Of a stretch of 64,000 bases of DNA, positions 54,031 to 64,000 are shown piece after piece (positions within the stretch are counted from its first letter, which is position 1; each line of letters begins with the position of its first letter). Below the pieces are notes generated by a model, which ran no database searches, was not told the DNA's origin, and saw nothing but the letters and a program-made list of their open reading frames with translations. Source of the stretch: Nannochloropsis oceanica (Eukaryota; Sar; Eustigmatophyceae; Eustigmatales; Monodopsidaceae); NCBI GenBank assembly GCA_004519485.1, contig CP038118.1, positions 660,872 to 724,871 of the forward strand, given 5' to 3'. The translations under genes and the position numbers were made by a program.

Positions 54031-55638
54031 TTAAAGCATGCTGGAATCGAGGTACTTCTTCGCGTAATTAACTTCCAGCTGGGTGTTCCATACCTGGCTT
54101 TCAGTCTCGAACGTGTTCTCAGGATTAGCTGCGTCATCGGGAGAAAAAATCAGAATCGTATCCAGCTCCACCGACGCCACCTTGGAGGCGGGGTACTTCT
54201 CAAAGCGGCCGCTTCCACCATAGATCTTACTGAACGTCGTGTCAATCGTGTTAGGCCGGGCAACGCACGTGACAGTGTCGATCACCTGGTAAGCGAAGAG
54301 CTCTACAACGTCAACAAATGCGAACGATACTGAAAATCCTCCACCTGTGCCTGCAGTTTTAGTCGTCCAAACACCGCCCATTCCATATTGAGTGATGGAT
54401 GTGTAGGTGCCGCCAGCTTCAGGGAAAGAATGTTGGAAAATAAGGGAGGAAGGGAGGAGAGGTTAATGAGAATCCCGATTATGGTGCAAGACGTAGGGTT
54501 AATGGATTAAAATTAAGGTAACACACTTTCCACATGCATCAAATGCATCGAATCTGTACCCTTCCCCCAACACGCAGCATGCACGCATTCATATGAATCG
54601 CCACAACAACGTACCGGGGACTAAAGTCGTGTTGGTCGTGAAGTCGAAAGATAAGATGCTCCCTGGATGCTTATTCTTGCGGTTATCGCCGCTAAGGCGG
54701 AGCTCGGCGGAGCACTTGGAACTGAAAGGCGCAAACTTGGTTCCTTGTTGATCCACGCAGAATTGATCCACAGATGCCTGCACCTGTGCAGTAGTGGTAG
54801 TTTCACCAATTTCAAGGGGAGTCCAGTCTTGGACGAAATTTCCTTGATTAGGCGGAGTTGGGTTGTAGTTGGTGCCAGGCGATCTAATGTCATCCAGAAG
54901 TGCAGCACGTCCCACTGCTTGGCGAGTGAGGGTGAAGGTCACGCCCTCGTACGGGTTGTTTGAGCATGTGGCGCTCAAGGAGCCGATTTCCTCGGTCATG
55001 TCGTCTACCTGATAATTGCGTATTGTCCAGTGATGATTGTGAGTTGTGAGTGTTAGTTGTACGGTATGTACTGAGGTGAGCATTGAGGGCCAGGCACCTT
55101 TCTATCCGGCCGAATAACAATAATTCACAGGAAAAAATGCTTCGATTACCCTTGCCTACCTCAGCACAATCCCCAGGGTAGACGGGGTACGAAAATGCGC
55201 CCGTACCAGCGACACCTGTCCCGCCAATGTAGGCATCGTACTCCTGGGTGCAGAGATTGAAGCCAGTCACCTTGCGCAGATTCGTCTTATCGTTGTGAGC
55301 GCCTTTCGGGTGTTTGTTGCCCGTCTTGTTCTTGTTCGCGGTCAGGGCCTCGAACTGGGCATCTGTTGGGATGAATGCATGCATGGTTGGTGAGGTTGTG
55401 ATGGATTGTCCTAGTTCATAGGGTGGGGGATGATTCCGGCCAAGTTTAGTGTCTGTCGACCTGCTTCTGCCTGTCCCATAAATATAAAGCGAAAGAAACA
55501 GGAAATAATCAGCAGCTCTGGACGACACAATGTGGCCTCCCGTGTCTTTCCAAACAACTCCCTTAAAGTGTCATCCATCTCTTACTTACCTGCCATACAG
55601 AGGAGGGCCACAAAGAGGAGGGCAGATTGGCGAAACAT
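54031..55638 (-). CDS. Secreted protein of unknown function, unit 1
   Basis: Four exons, 55638-55590, 55362-55160, 55008-54615 and 54416-54031, join in phase with GT-AG junctions to 343 aa. Exon 1 is a signal peptide (MFRQSALLFVALLCMAG), with probable cleavage around residue 18. The mature part has scattered cysteines (FNLCTQEYD, PGDCAE, ATCSNN, DQFCVDQQ, SSKCSAEL, TVTCVARP), several Asn-x-Thr/Ser sites and Gly-rich beta-type stretches (YIGGTGVAGTGAFSYP, YGMGGVWTTKTAGTGGGF). No transmembrane segment follows the signal, so it is likely secreted or cell-wall associated. I do not recognise the fold. The placement of the introns between well-composed exons makes the gene convincing. The full copy at 59,301 encodes the same protein. 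Confidence 0.85.
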
Positions 55639-56000
55639 GGTAGCTTGGCAGTGAAGTCAAAAAAAGGCTGTGCACATTATGAGAAAGGGGTGTAAAAGAA
55701 TAGAGAAATAATATCTCTGGTGAGCTTTTGTCTGTTACTTTCGGCTGCAGGACAGTGTGTTATCGCTGGTGATGCCCCATCTGTCGGCGTCTCGAGGCAT
55801 ACCCAGGAGGATGGGGCGATCTGTGCGCTGCGGTTTAGAGGAAAAAGATACGACCCATGGGCACCAACGCACCACAGGGGCTGACTTAGGCATTGTTGGG
55901 TTTGAAAGAGTGGTGTTTGTGTACGTGTGTATGGCCCCTGCCTGGGGCGGTAGAGAGTTGAGGGCAGTTTGATTCAAGGGCGTTCTTTTCTTGTCTCTCG

Positions 56001-56010
56001 CCCTATATAA
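56001..56010 (-). promoter_or_regulatory. Possible TATA box of the secreted-protein gene, unit 1
   Basis: On the minus strand the sequence reads TTATATAGGG, about 365 bp upstream of the start codon at 55,638. It would imply a leader of over 300 bases or a leader intron, so the assignment is tentative. Confidence 0.3.
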
Positions 56011-56130
56011 CCATTGAGAGGAGTGGGGACAGGTGCTGTTCCATGGGCCTCGGCTCTATGCAGCACTATTGCCACACACCTAGAAAACTCTGGCCTAACG
56101 CAACACCTTGCCATAGGACGGACAATACAG

Positions 56131-56618
56131 CACTCAATGGACGACTATTCTGCAATAATGGCCTACACGACTAATTGTTGAGATAGTCGTCAATAGTCGT
56201 CTATAGTCATGTGATTGGTCGTAGTCGTGCATGATTCCCATCGAGAACGACTAAAAGTCGTCGTAGTCGTGCATGATTTTCATCGAGTGACGACTATTCA
56301 GTCATCACATAAGTCCATATTTTCATCGACCTACGACAACATACAACGTGTAGGTAGGCGTCACAATGACCACGACCACTGTAAATTGTCGTTGTCCAGC
56401 GATTTTAAAGAGGATCAAAAGTTGGACGACTACTCTGTAAAGATAGCCTGTACGACTGACTATTATATTAGTCGTCAAAATTCGTCGTAGTCATGTAATT
56501 AGTCGTAGTCGTGCGCGATTTCCATTGAGGACGACTACGACGACTATAAGTCGTGCATAATCGAAGGACAGGACGACTAATGATCGACTAGATTATACCG
56601 GTAGTCGTCCAACGTGTG
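56131..56618. mobile_element. GTCGT-rich terminal-inverted-repeat element
   Basis: Shorter variant of the family: left end CAATGGACGAC, right end GTCGTCCAACGTGTG. It is followed immediately by a foldback-type end (ATACAGAAAGTTATGTACGT), so two families are joined here. Confidence 0.75.
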
Positions 56619-56947
56619 CCATACAGAAAGTTATGTACGTTGTTTGAACCAGGTGAAACATATGGAAGAAGGAGATGAGGAAGGATGCCCCCTTACCTGA
56701 CACACACAGAAAAGGGATTAGAGGAGTCCCTAATGCGGCACTGCAGACCAGAGAAAAGAGCGTCGCATGAGTGGCCTAACGCATTTTAGAGGGCTGAATG
56801 CCATACAGGCAGTGCATGCAGACAAAGGACTATGTGGTGTACAAACACAGAAATCAAAGAGAAATAGTTGCGCACAAGAAGAAAATAGGGAAACAAAAAA
56901 CCTCACAAACTGAAAGATAAATTCTTGGAAGAAACAGGAAAAAAACG

Positions 56948-57165
56948 ATCTGTTTTATTGTTGTTTTTGGTTTTTTGGTTTTTGGGTGTTTTTGCTTTCT
57001 GGTTCAAAAACTAAAAACCAGACTGTCGTTGTTCCTCATTTTTTTTCTGGTTTTTGATTTTTGGTTTTTGGTTTTTCATCTAAGGCTTCTGGCTTCTGGC
57101 CTTTGGCCTTTGCTTTTTGGTTTTTTGTTTTTAGTTTTTGGTTTGTGTGTTTTTTTTTTTCCGGG
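56948..57165 (+). repeat. T/G-rich GGTTTTT tract, unit 1
   Basis: About 220 bases of GGTTTTT/TTTTTGG words with a CTTCTGGC/CTTTGGCC middle. The frames through it are Phe/Leu/Trp-rich and not genes. Confidence 0.85.
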
Positions 57166-57616
57166 GAGGGGGGGACTCGGTTGATATCACACATTCGACA
57201 ACTACCAATACTACGTAGTAGTCAGTCATTAATCGTCCCGTCCTGCGATTGTGCATGATAGAAAGTCCTCATGTTTGAGCGAGACTTTCTGGTACTACTA
57301 TTTTCTCAGACCTAGGATACAGCCTGACCGCCGAGGTCCAGCATGGCTTATCGCGTTCGGTATCCACTGAAGAGGAATAATGTTGTATAATTATTTCTGA
57401 ATTTAGCAGCGCATTGAGGTGGGGTGGTATTTCAATCAGCCGGTGACTCTCTTCCCCACACTTGCCTGCGAGAGAATGAAAAGAAGTCTCTCCTCTCTGC
57501 TATCGGTACTCGATACATGCATGGTGTGGGAAATCTATGCCAATCGCCATACTCGTTTGATGGGAAGCAACAAGATTTCCCAACAGTTTTAGCCGTGCAC
57601 TCCTATTTTGTATGCA

Positions 57617-58151
57617 CCACACGTTGGACGACATTTCTGCCAAAATGGCCCGTACGACTTATTGTTACGGTAATCGTCAACAGTCGTCGATAATCATGTG
57701 ATAAGTCATAGTCGTGCATGATTCCCATCGAGGACGACTAAAAGTCATCGTAGTCGTGCATGATTTTTATCAAGCGACGACTAGTAGTCGTCGCAGTCAT
57801 GCATAAAAATCATCAAGCGACGACTATTCAGTCATCGCATTCGTCCATATTTTCATCGACCTACGACAACATACAACGTGTTGGTAGGCGTCACAACGAC
57901 CACGACCACTGTAAATTGCCGTTGTCCAGTGGCTAAGTGGATCAAAAGTTGGACGAATACTCTGTGAAGATGATCTGTAGAACTAGCTTAAGTAATGGTC
58001 GTCAAAAGTCGTCGATCGATGGTCATGTGATAAGTCGTAGTCATGCATAATTGACATTGACAGCGACTGTGACGACTATAAGTCGTGCATAATCGAAGGA
58101 CAGGACGACTTATGATTGGCTAGATAATACTGGTAGTCGTCCGCCGTGTGG
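57617..58151. mobile_element. GTCGT-rich terminal-inverted-repeat element, unit 2
   Basis: Copy of 52,343-52,881 in unit 2, four bases shorter, with the same terminal inverted repeats. Confidence 0.8.
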
Positions 58152-58367
58152 TATGCACCCAATCTGGCACCCAACGGTCTGAACTTCGACTGTTGGTAGG
58201 AATCCCCCATGTAAAAAGCTTGCATTACATATCTCTCGAGAGCTGGATCTGGCCACAGACAGGGAATAGATCAAGCTGATGGTGCACACAACAGATGAAA
58301 GACACGTCTGTCTTTTCTCTTTTAAGCCTTGTTTCCCTCCCTTTCACTCTTTTTCCTTGATTAAAAA

Positions 58368-58913
58368 TCAATTAAGGAAGTGTCCCTTGTACTCTCGGAT
58401 GTTCTTCCTTGCCCGCATGAAACCAAGAAAGTTCTTGATTTGATTGCTTAGCCCGTCAACCTTCGCACTCGAGTCGTGGACGACTACCAATATTACGTCG
58501 TCAGTCATTAACCGTCTCGTCCTGCGATTGTGCACGACTAGTAGTCGTCGTAGTAGTCCACTCCTGCGATGTGCGGATCGAGTATATGTTGTGACATGTA
58601 GGGGAGAAGAAGGCGGGGCGGCAGCAGGATAAGAGTGGCGTTGATGGCAGATGGGGAGGACGAGGAGGGGGGGAAGGAGGTTGAGATGAAGATGATAAGA
58701 GTTGATAGCGAAGAAAGAAAGCAGTAAGAGGAAAAAAGAGAGAAGAACGAGTATGGGGAAAAGAGAGGGAGAAAACGGCATGTGCCTGAAAGAATGGGAA
58801 AAAGATTTTATGCTAACACCGCAAGTAAGAATATAGTTCAAATCCGCTATATCGTTGTATACTTCGTTTCTTGGGCCATTTATCCGCCGCATACTTCCAT
58901 TCTCCCGGCACAA
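58368..58913 (-). CDS. Hypothetical 181-aa frame, unit 2 (doubtful)
   Basis: Copy of the frame at 53,098 with one amino-acid difference. The same doubts apply. Confidence 0.2.
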   Translation of the reverse strand: MCRENGSMRRINGPRNEVYNDIADLNYILTCGVSIKSFSHSFRHMPFSPSLFPILVLLSFFLLLLSFFAINSYHLHLNLLPPLLVLPICHQRHSYPAAAPPSSPLHVTTYTRSAHRRSGLLRRLLVVHNRRTRRLMTDDVILVVVHDSSAKVDGLSNQIKNFLGFMRARKNIREYKGHFLN

Positions 58914-59300
58914 CGCTCACGCCCCCACAGAGACGTTGATCTACCATAGCGATCTTCTTCCAAACACACACCCCAGACCTAGTTCCACACAACACAAAAT
59001 ACATACCGCAGGTACCTGTGGTACCTCGAGTTCACGACGACGGACAGTGGCCCTTCACATAAAGTAGTGCTCTCCATCTACCAGGCAAGCCAATAACAGG
59101 ACGCAGCCTGTTATGATTTACTGGACTGACAAGACACAGAAAACAGACACAAACCACAGAAACACGGGCATAGACATACCCTCAAAACACCGTGATATCC
59201 TTACACGAAAAAGCATGCTAGTCTTCCGGGGAATGGAGTGCAGGAAGAAACGAAGTCTTCTCCCACAAACCCCGACATAGAACTGTCATGCCTATGGCCC

Positions 59301-60908
59301 TTAAAGCATGCTGGAATCGAGGTACTTCTTCGCGTAATTAACTTCCAGCTGGGTGTTCCATACCTGGCTTTCAGTCTCGAACGTGTTCTCAGGATTAGCT
59401 GCGTCATCGGGAGAAAAAATCAGAATCGTATCCAGCTCCACCGACGCCACCTTGGAGGCGGGGTACTTCTCAAAGCGGCCGCTTCCACCATAGATCTTAC
59501 TGAACGTCGTGTCAATCGTGTTAGGCCGGGCAACGCACGTGACAGTGTCGATCACCTGGTAAGCGAAGAGCTCTACAACGTCAACAAATGCGAACGATAC
59601 TGAAAATCCTCCACCTGTGCCTGCAGTTTTAGTCGTCCAAACACCGCCCATTCCATATTGAGTGATGGATGTGTAGGTGCCGCCAGCTTCAGGGAAAGAA
59701 TGTTGGAAAATAAGGGAGGAAGGGAGGAGAGGTTAATGAGAATCCCGATTATGGTGCAAGACGTAGGGTTAATGGATTAAAATTAAGGTAACACACTTTC
59801 CACATGCATCAAATGCATCGAATCTGTACCCTTCCCCCAACACGCAGCATGCACGCATTCATATGAATCGCCACAACAACGTACCGGGGACTAAAGTCGT
59901 GTTGGTCGTGAAGTCGAAAGATAAGATGCTCCCTGGATGCTTATTCTTGCGGTTATCGCCGCTAAGGCGGAGCTCGGCGGAGCACTTGGAACTGAAAGGC
60001 GCAAACTTGGTTCCTTGTTGATCCACGCAGAATTGATCCACAGATGCCTGCACCTGTGCAGTAGTGGTAGTTTCACCAATTTCAAGGGGAGTCCAGTCTT
60101 GGACGAAATTTCCTTGATTAGGCGGAGTTGGGTTGTAGTTGGTGCCAGGCGATCTAATGTCATCCAGAAGTGCAGCACGTCCCACTGCTTGGCGAGTGAG
60201 GGTGAAGGTCACGCCCTCGTACGGGTTGTTTGAGCATGTGGCGCTCAAGGAGCCGATTTCCTCGGTCATGTCGTCTACCTGATAATTGCGTATTGTCCAG
60301 TGATGATTGTGAGTTGTGAGTGTTAGTTGTACGGTATGTACTGAGGTGAGCATTGAGGGCCAGGCACCTTTCTATCCGGCCGAATAACAATAATTCACAG
60401 GAAAAAATGCTTCGATTACCCTTGCCTACCTCAGCACAATCCCCAGGGTAGACGGGGTACGAAAATGCGCCCGTACCAGCGACACCTGTCCCGCCAATGT
60501 AGGCATCGTACTCCTGGGTGCAGAGATTGAAGCCAGTCACCTTGCGCAGATTCGTCTTATCGTTGTGAGCGCCTTTCGGGTGTTTGTTGCCCGTCTTGTT
60601 CTTGTTCGCGGTCAGGGCCTCGAACTGGGCATCTGTTGGGATGAATGCATGCATGGTTGGTGAGGTTGTGATGGATTGTCCTAGTTCATAGGGTGGGGGA
60701 TGATTCCGGCCAAGTTTAGTGTCTGTCGACCTGCTTCTGCCTGTCCCATAAATATAAAGCGAAAGAAACAGGAAATAATCAGCAGCTCTGGACGACACAA
60801 TGTGGCCTCCCGTGTCTTTCCAAACAACTCCCTTAAAGTGTCATCCATCTCTTACTTACCTGCCATACAGAGGAGGGCCACAAAGAGGAGGGCAGATTGG
60901 CGAAACAT
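59301..60908 (-). CDS. Secreted protein of unknown function, unit 2
   Basis: Exons 60908-60860, 60632-60430, 60278-59885 and 59686-59301 give the same 343-aa protein as at 54,031, with no difference seen. A third copy would lie beyond the right edge of the window. Confidence 0.85.
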
Positions 60909-61270
60909 GGTAGCTTGGCAGTGAAGTCAAAAAAAGGCTGTGCACATTATGAGAAAGGGGTGTAAAAGAATAGAGAAATAATATCTCTGGTGAGCTTTTG
61001 TCTGTTACTTTCGGCTGCAGGACAGTGTGTTATCGCTGGTGATGCCCCATCTGTCGGCGTCTCGAGGCATACCCAGGAGGATGGGGCGATCTGTGCGCTG
61101 CGGTTTAGAGGAAAAAGATACGACCCATGGGCACCAACGCACCACAGGGGCTGACTTAGGCATTGTTGGGTTTGAAAGAGTGGTGTTTGTGTACGTGTGT
61201 ATGGCCCCTGCCTGGGGCGGTAGAGAGTTGAGGGCAGTTTGATTCAAGGGCGTTCTTTTCTTGTCTCTCG

Positions 61271-61280
61271 CCCTATATAA
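61271..61280 (-). promoter_or_regulatory. Possible TATA box of the secreted-protein gene, unit 2
   Basis: Same TTATATAGGG motif as at 56,001, duplicated with the unit. Confidence 0.3.
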
Positions 61281-61400
61281 CCATTGAGAGGAGTGGGGAC
61301 AGGTGCTGTTCCATGGGCCTCGGCTCTATGCAGCACTATTGCCACACACCTAGAAAACTCTGGCCTAACGCAACACCTTGCCATAGGACGGACAATACAG

Positions 61401-61888
61401 CACTCAATGGACGACTATTCTGCAATAATGGCCTACACGACTAATTGTTGAGATAGTCGTCAATAGTCGTCTATAGTCATGTGATTGGTCGTAGTCGTGC
61501 ATGATTCCCATCGAGAACGACTAAAAGTCGTCGTAGTCGTGCATGATTTTCATCGAGTGACGACTATTCAGTCATCACATAAGTCCATATTTTCATCGAC
61601 CTACGACAACATACAACGTGTAGGTAGGCGTCACAATGACCACGACCACTGTAAATTGTCGTTGTCCAGCGATTTTAAAGAGGATCAAAAGTTGGACGAC
61701 TACTCTGTAAAGATAGCCTGTACGACTGACTATTATATTAGTCGTCAAAATTCGTCGTAGTCATGTAATTAGTCGTAGTCGTGCGCGATTTCCATTGAGG
61801 ACGACTACGACGACTATAAGTCGTGCATAATCGAAGGACAGGACGACTAATGATCGACTAGATTATACCGGTAGTCGTCCAACGTGTG
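61401..61888. mobile_element. GTCGT-rich terminal-inverted-repeat element, unit 2
   Basis: Copy of 56,131-56,618 shifted by one unit, including the adjoining foldback-type end. Confidence 0.75.
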
Positions 61889-62217
61889 CCATACAGAAAG
61901 TTATGTACGTTGTTTGAACCAGGTGAAACATATGGAAGAAGGAGATGAGGAAGGATGCCCCCTTACCTGACACACACAGAAAAGGGATTAGAGGAGTCCC
62001 TAATGCGGCACTGCAGACCAGAGAAAAGAGCGTCGCATGAGTGGCCTAACGCATTTTAGAGGGCTGAATGCCATACAGGCAGTGCATGCAGACAAAGGAC
62101 TATGTGGTGTACAAACACAGAAATCAAAGAGAAATAGTTGCGCACAAGAAGAAAATAGGGAAACAAAAAACCTCACAAACTGAAAGATAAATTCTTGGAA
62201 GAAACAGGAAAAAAACG

Positions 62218-62435
62218 ATCTGTTTTATTGTTGTTTTTGGTTTTTTGGTTTTTGGGTGTTTTTGCTTTCTGGTTCAAAAACTAAAAACCAGACTGTCGTT
62301 GTTCCTCATTTTTTTTCTGGTTTTTGATTTTTGGTTTTTGGTTTTTCATCTAAGGCTTCTGGCTTCTGGCCTTTGGCCTTTGCTTTTTGGTTTTTTGTTT
62401 TTAGTTTTTGGTTTGTGTGTTTTTTTTTTTCCGGG
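62218..62435 (+). repeat. T/G-rich GGTTTTT tract, unit 2
   Basis: Copy of the tract at 56,948. Confidence 0.85.
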
Positions 62436-62886
62436 GAGGGGGGGACTCGGTTGATATCACACATTCGACAACTACCAATACTACGTAGTAGTCAGTCATT
62501 AATCGTCCCGTCCTGCGATTGTGCATGATAGAAAGTCCTCATGTTTGAGCGAGACTTTCTGGTACTACTATTTTCTCAGACCTAGGATACAGCCTGACCG
62601 CCGAGGTCCAGCATGGCTTATCGCGTTCGGTATCCACTGAAGAGGAATAATGTTGTATAATTATTTCTGAATTTAGCAGCGCATTGAGGTGGGGTGGTAT
62701 TTCAATCAGCCGGTGACTCTCTTCCCCACACTTGCCTGCGAGAGAATGAAAAGAAGTCTCTCCTCTCTGCTATCGGTACTCGATACATGCATGGTGTGGG
62801 AAATCTATGCCAATCGCCATACTCGTTTGATGGGAAGCAACAAGATTTCCCAACAGTTTTAGCCGTGCACTCCTATTTTGTATGCA

Positions 62887-63421
62887 CCACACGTTGGACG
62901 ACATTTCTGCCAAAATGGCCCGTACGACTTATTGTTACGGTAATCGTCAACAGTCGTCGATAATCATGTGATAAGTCATAGTCGTGCATGATTCCCATCG
63001 AGGACGACTAAAAGTCATCGTAGTCGTGCATGATTTTTATCAAGCGACGACTAGTAGTCGTCGCAGTCATGCATAAAAATCATCAAGCGACGACTATTCA
63101 GTCATCGCATTCGTCCATATTTTCATCGACCTACGACAACATACAACGTGTTGGTAGGCGTCACAACGACCACGACCACTGTAAATTGCCGTTGTCCAGT
63201 GGCTAAGTGGATCAAAAGTTGGACGAATACTCTGTGAAGATGATCTGTAGAACTAGCTTAAGTAATGGTCGTCAAAAGTCGTCGATCGATGGTCATGTGA
63301 TAAGTCGTAGTCATGCATAATTGACATTGACAGCGACTGTGACGACTATAAGTCGTGCATAATCGAAGGACAGGACGACTTATGATTGGCTAGATAATAC
63401 TGGTAGTCGTCCGCCGTGTGG
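62887..63421. mobile_element. GTCGT-rich terminal-inverted-repeat element, unit 3
   Basis: Copy of 57,617-58,151 in the partial third unit. Confidence 0.8.
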
Positions 63422-64000
63422 TATGCACCCAATCTGGCACCCAACGGTCTGAACTTCGACTGTTGGTAGGAATCCCCCATGTAAAAAGCTTGCATTACAT
63501 ATCTCTCGAGAGCTGGATCTGGCCACAGACAGGGAATAGATCAAGCTGATGGTGCACACAACAGATGAAAGACACGTCTGTCTTTTCTCTTTTAAGCCTT
63601 GTTTCCCTCCCTTTCACTCTTTTTCCTTGATTAAAAATCAATTAAGGAAGTGTCCCTTGTACTCTCGGATGTTCTTCCTTGCCCGCATGAAACCAAGAAA
63701 GTTCTTGATTTGATTGCTTAGCCCGTCAACCTTCGCACTCGAGTCGTGGACGACTACCAATATTACGTCGTCAGTCATTAACCGTCTCGTCCTGCGATTG
63801 TGCACGACTAGTAGTCGTCGTAGTAGTCCACTCCTGCGATGTGCGGATCGAGTATATGTTGTGACATGTAGGGGAGAAGAAGGCGGGGCGGCAGCAGGAT
63901 AAGAGTGGCGTTGATGGCAGATGGGGAGGACGAGGAGGGGGGGAAGGAGGTTGAGATGAAGATGATAAGAGTTGATAGCGAAGAAAGAAAGCAGTAAGAG

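Larger units (their letters stand above)
52013..64000. repeat. 5,270-bp tandem duplication (two full units and a partial third)
   Basis: Units start near 52,013, 57,282 and 62,552; the last runs off the window. The shift is 5,270 bp for units 2 and 3. The first 1.3 kb of unit 1 shows small differences and indels from unit 2 (for example near 52,200, 52,530 and 53,268), while units 2 and 3 look identical and units 1 and 2 look identical beyond about 53,300. Each unit carries two GTCGT elements, a spliced secreted-protein gene on the minus strand and a T/G-rich tract. An assembly artefact cannot be excluded from sequence alone. Confidence 0.95.

Noticed and set aside
56975-57184. 69-codon Phe/Leu-rich frame
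   Set aside because: Translation of the GGTTTTT tract, not a membrane protein gene.

Overview
The window looks like nuclear DNA of a photosynthetic stramenopile, most likely a eustigmatophyte of the Nannochloropsis/Microchloropsis type. This is inferred from three things: spliced genes with GT-AG introns, plastid-targeted proteins whose signal peptides end in the S-A-F motif of secondary red plastids, and introns and spacers full of CCCT/GGGA tetranucleotide tracts. I could not run a database search.

The first third (about 1-18,450) is ordinary host sequence. After a triplet-repeat and CCCT-rich stretch come four spliced genes: a probable thylakoid-lumen FKBP-type prolyl isomerase (minus, 2,929-5,237, 7 exons), a light-harvesting protein with an N-terminal fasciclin (FAS1) domain (plus, 6,381-8,645, 9 exons), a HEATR6-like HEAT-repeat protein (plus, 9,883-16,990, 14 exons, 1,535 aa) and an unrecognised multi-pass membrane protein (plus, 17,378-18,449). 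The exon models close in phase from start to stop.

The middle (about 18,450-50,500) is rich in repeats and holds an unusual set of glycan-related genes. A 3,032-bp unit is repeated three times plus a partial fourth copy (21,504-31,890), and each full unit carries a 275-aa FkbM-like methyltransferase gene. It is followed by a GH85 endo-beta-N-acetylglucosaminidase with a membrane anchor (minus, 35,439-39,851, intronless), a membrane-anchored TPR plus beta-propeller glycosidase/phosphorylase-like protein (plus, 44,632-46,386) and a kinase-methyltransferase fusion protein (minus, 47,742-49,378). Between them lie foldback elements with arms of about 190-200 bp, a second terminal-inverted-repeat family built from GTCGT/CGACT words, and an inverted pair of repeats of about 290 bp that brackets 40.7-50.3 kb.

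The last part (50,500-64,000) has an internally deleted hAT transposase, then a 5,270-bp tandem duplication (two full units and a partial third). Each full unit encodes the same secreted 343-aa protein of unknown function (four exons, minus strand) and two copies of the GTCGT element.

The genes do not form an operon. The only functional theme I can infer is glycan trimming and capping in the secretory pathway: ENGase, propeller protein, kinase-methyltransferase and FkbM-like methyltransferases lie within about 26 kb of repeat-rich DNA. No tRNA, rRNA or CRISPR was seen, and I recognised no virus-derived element.
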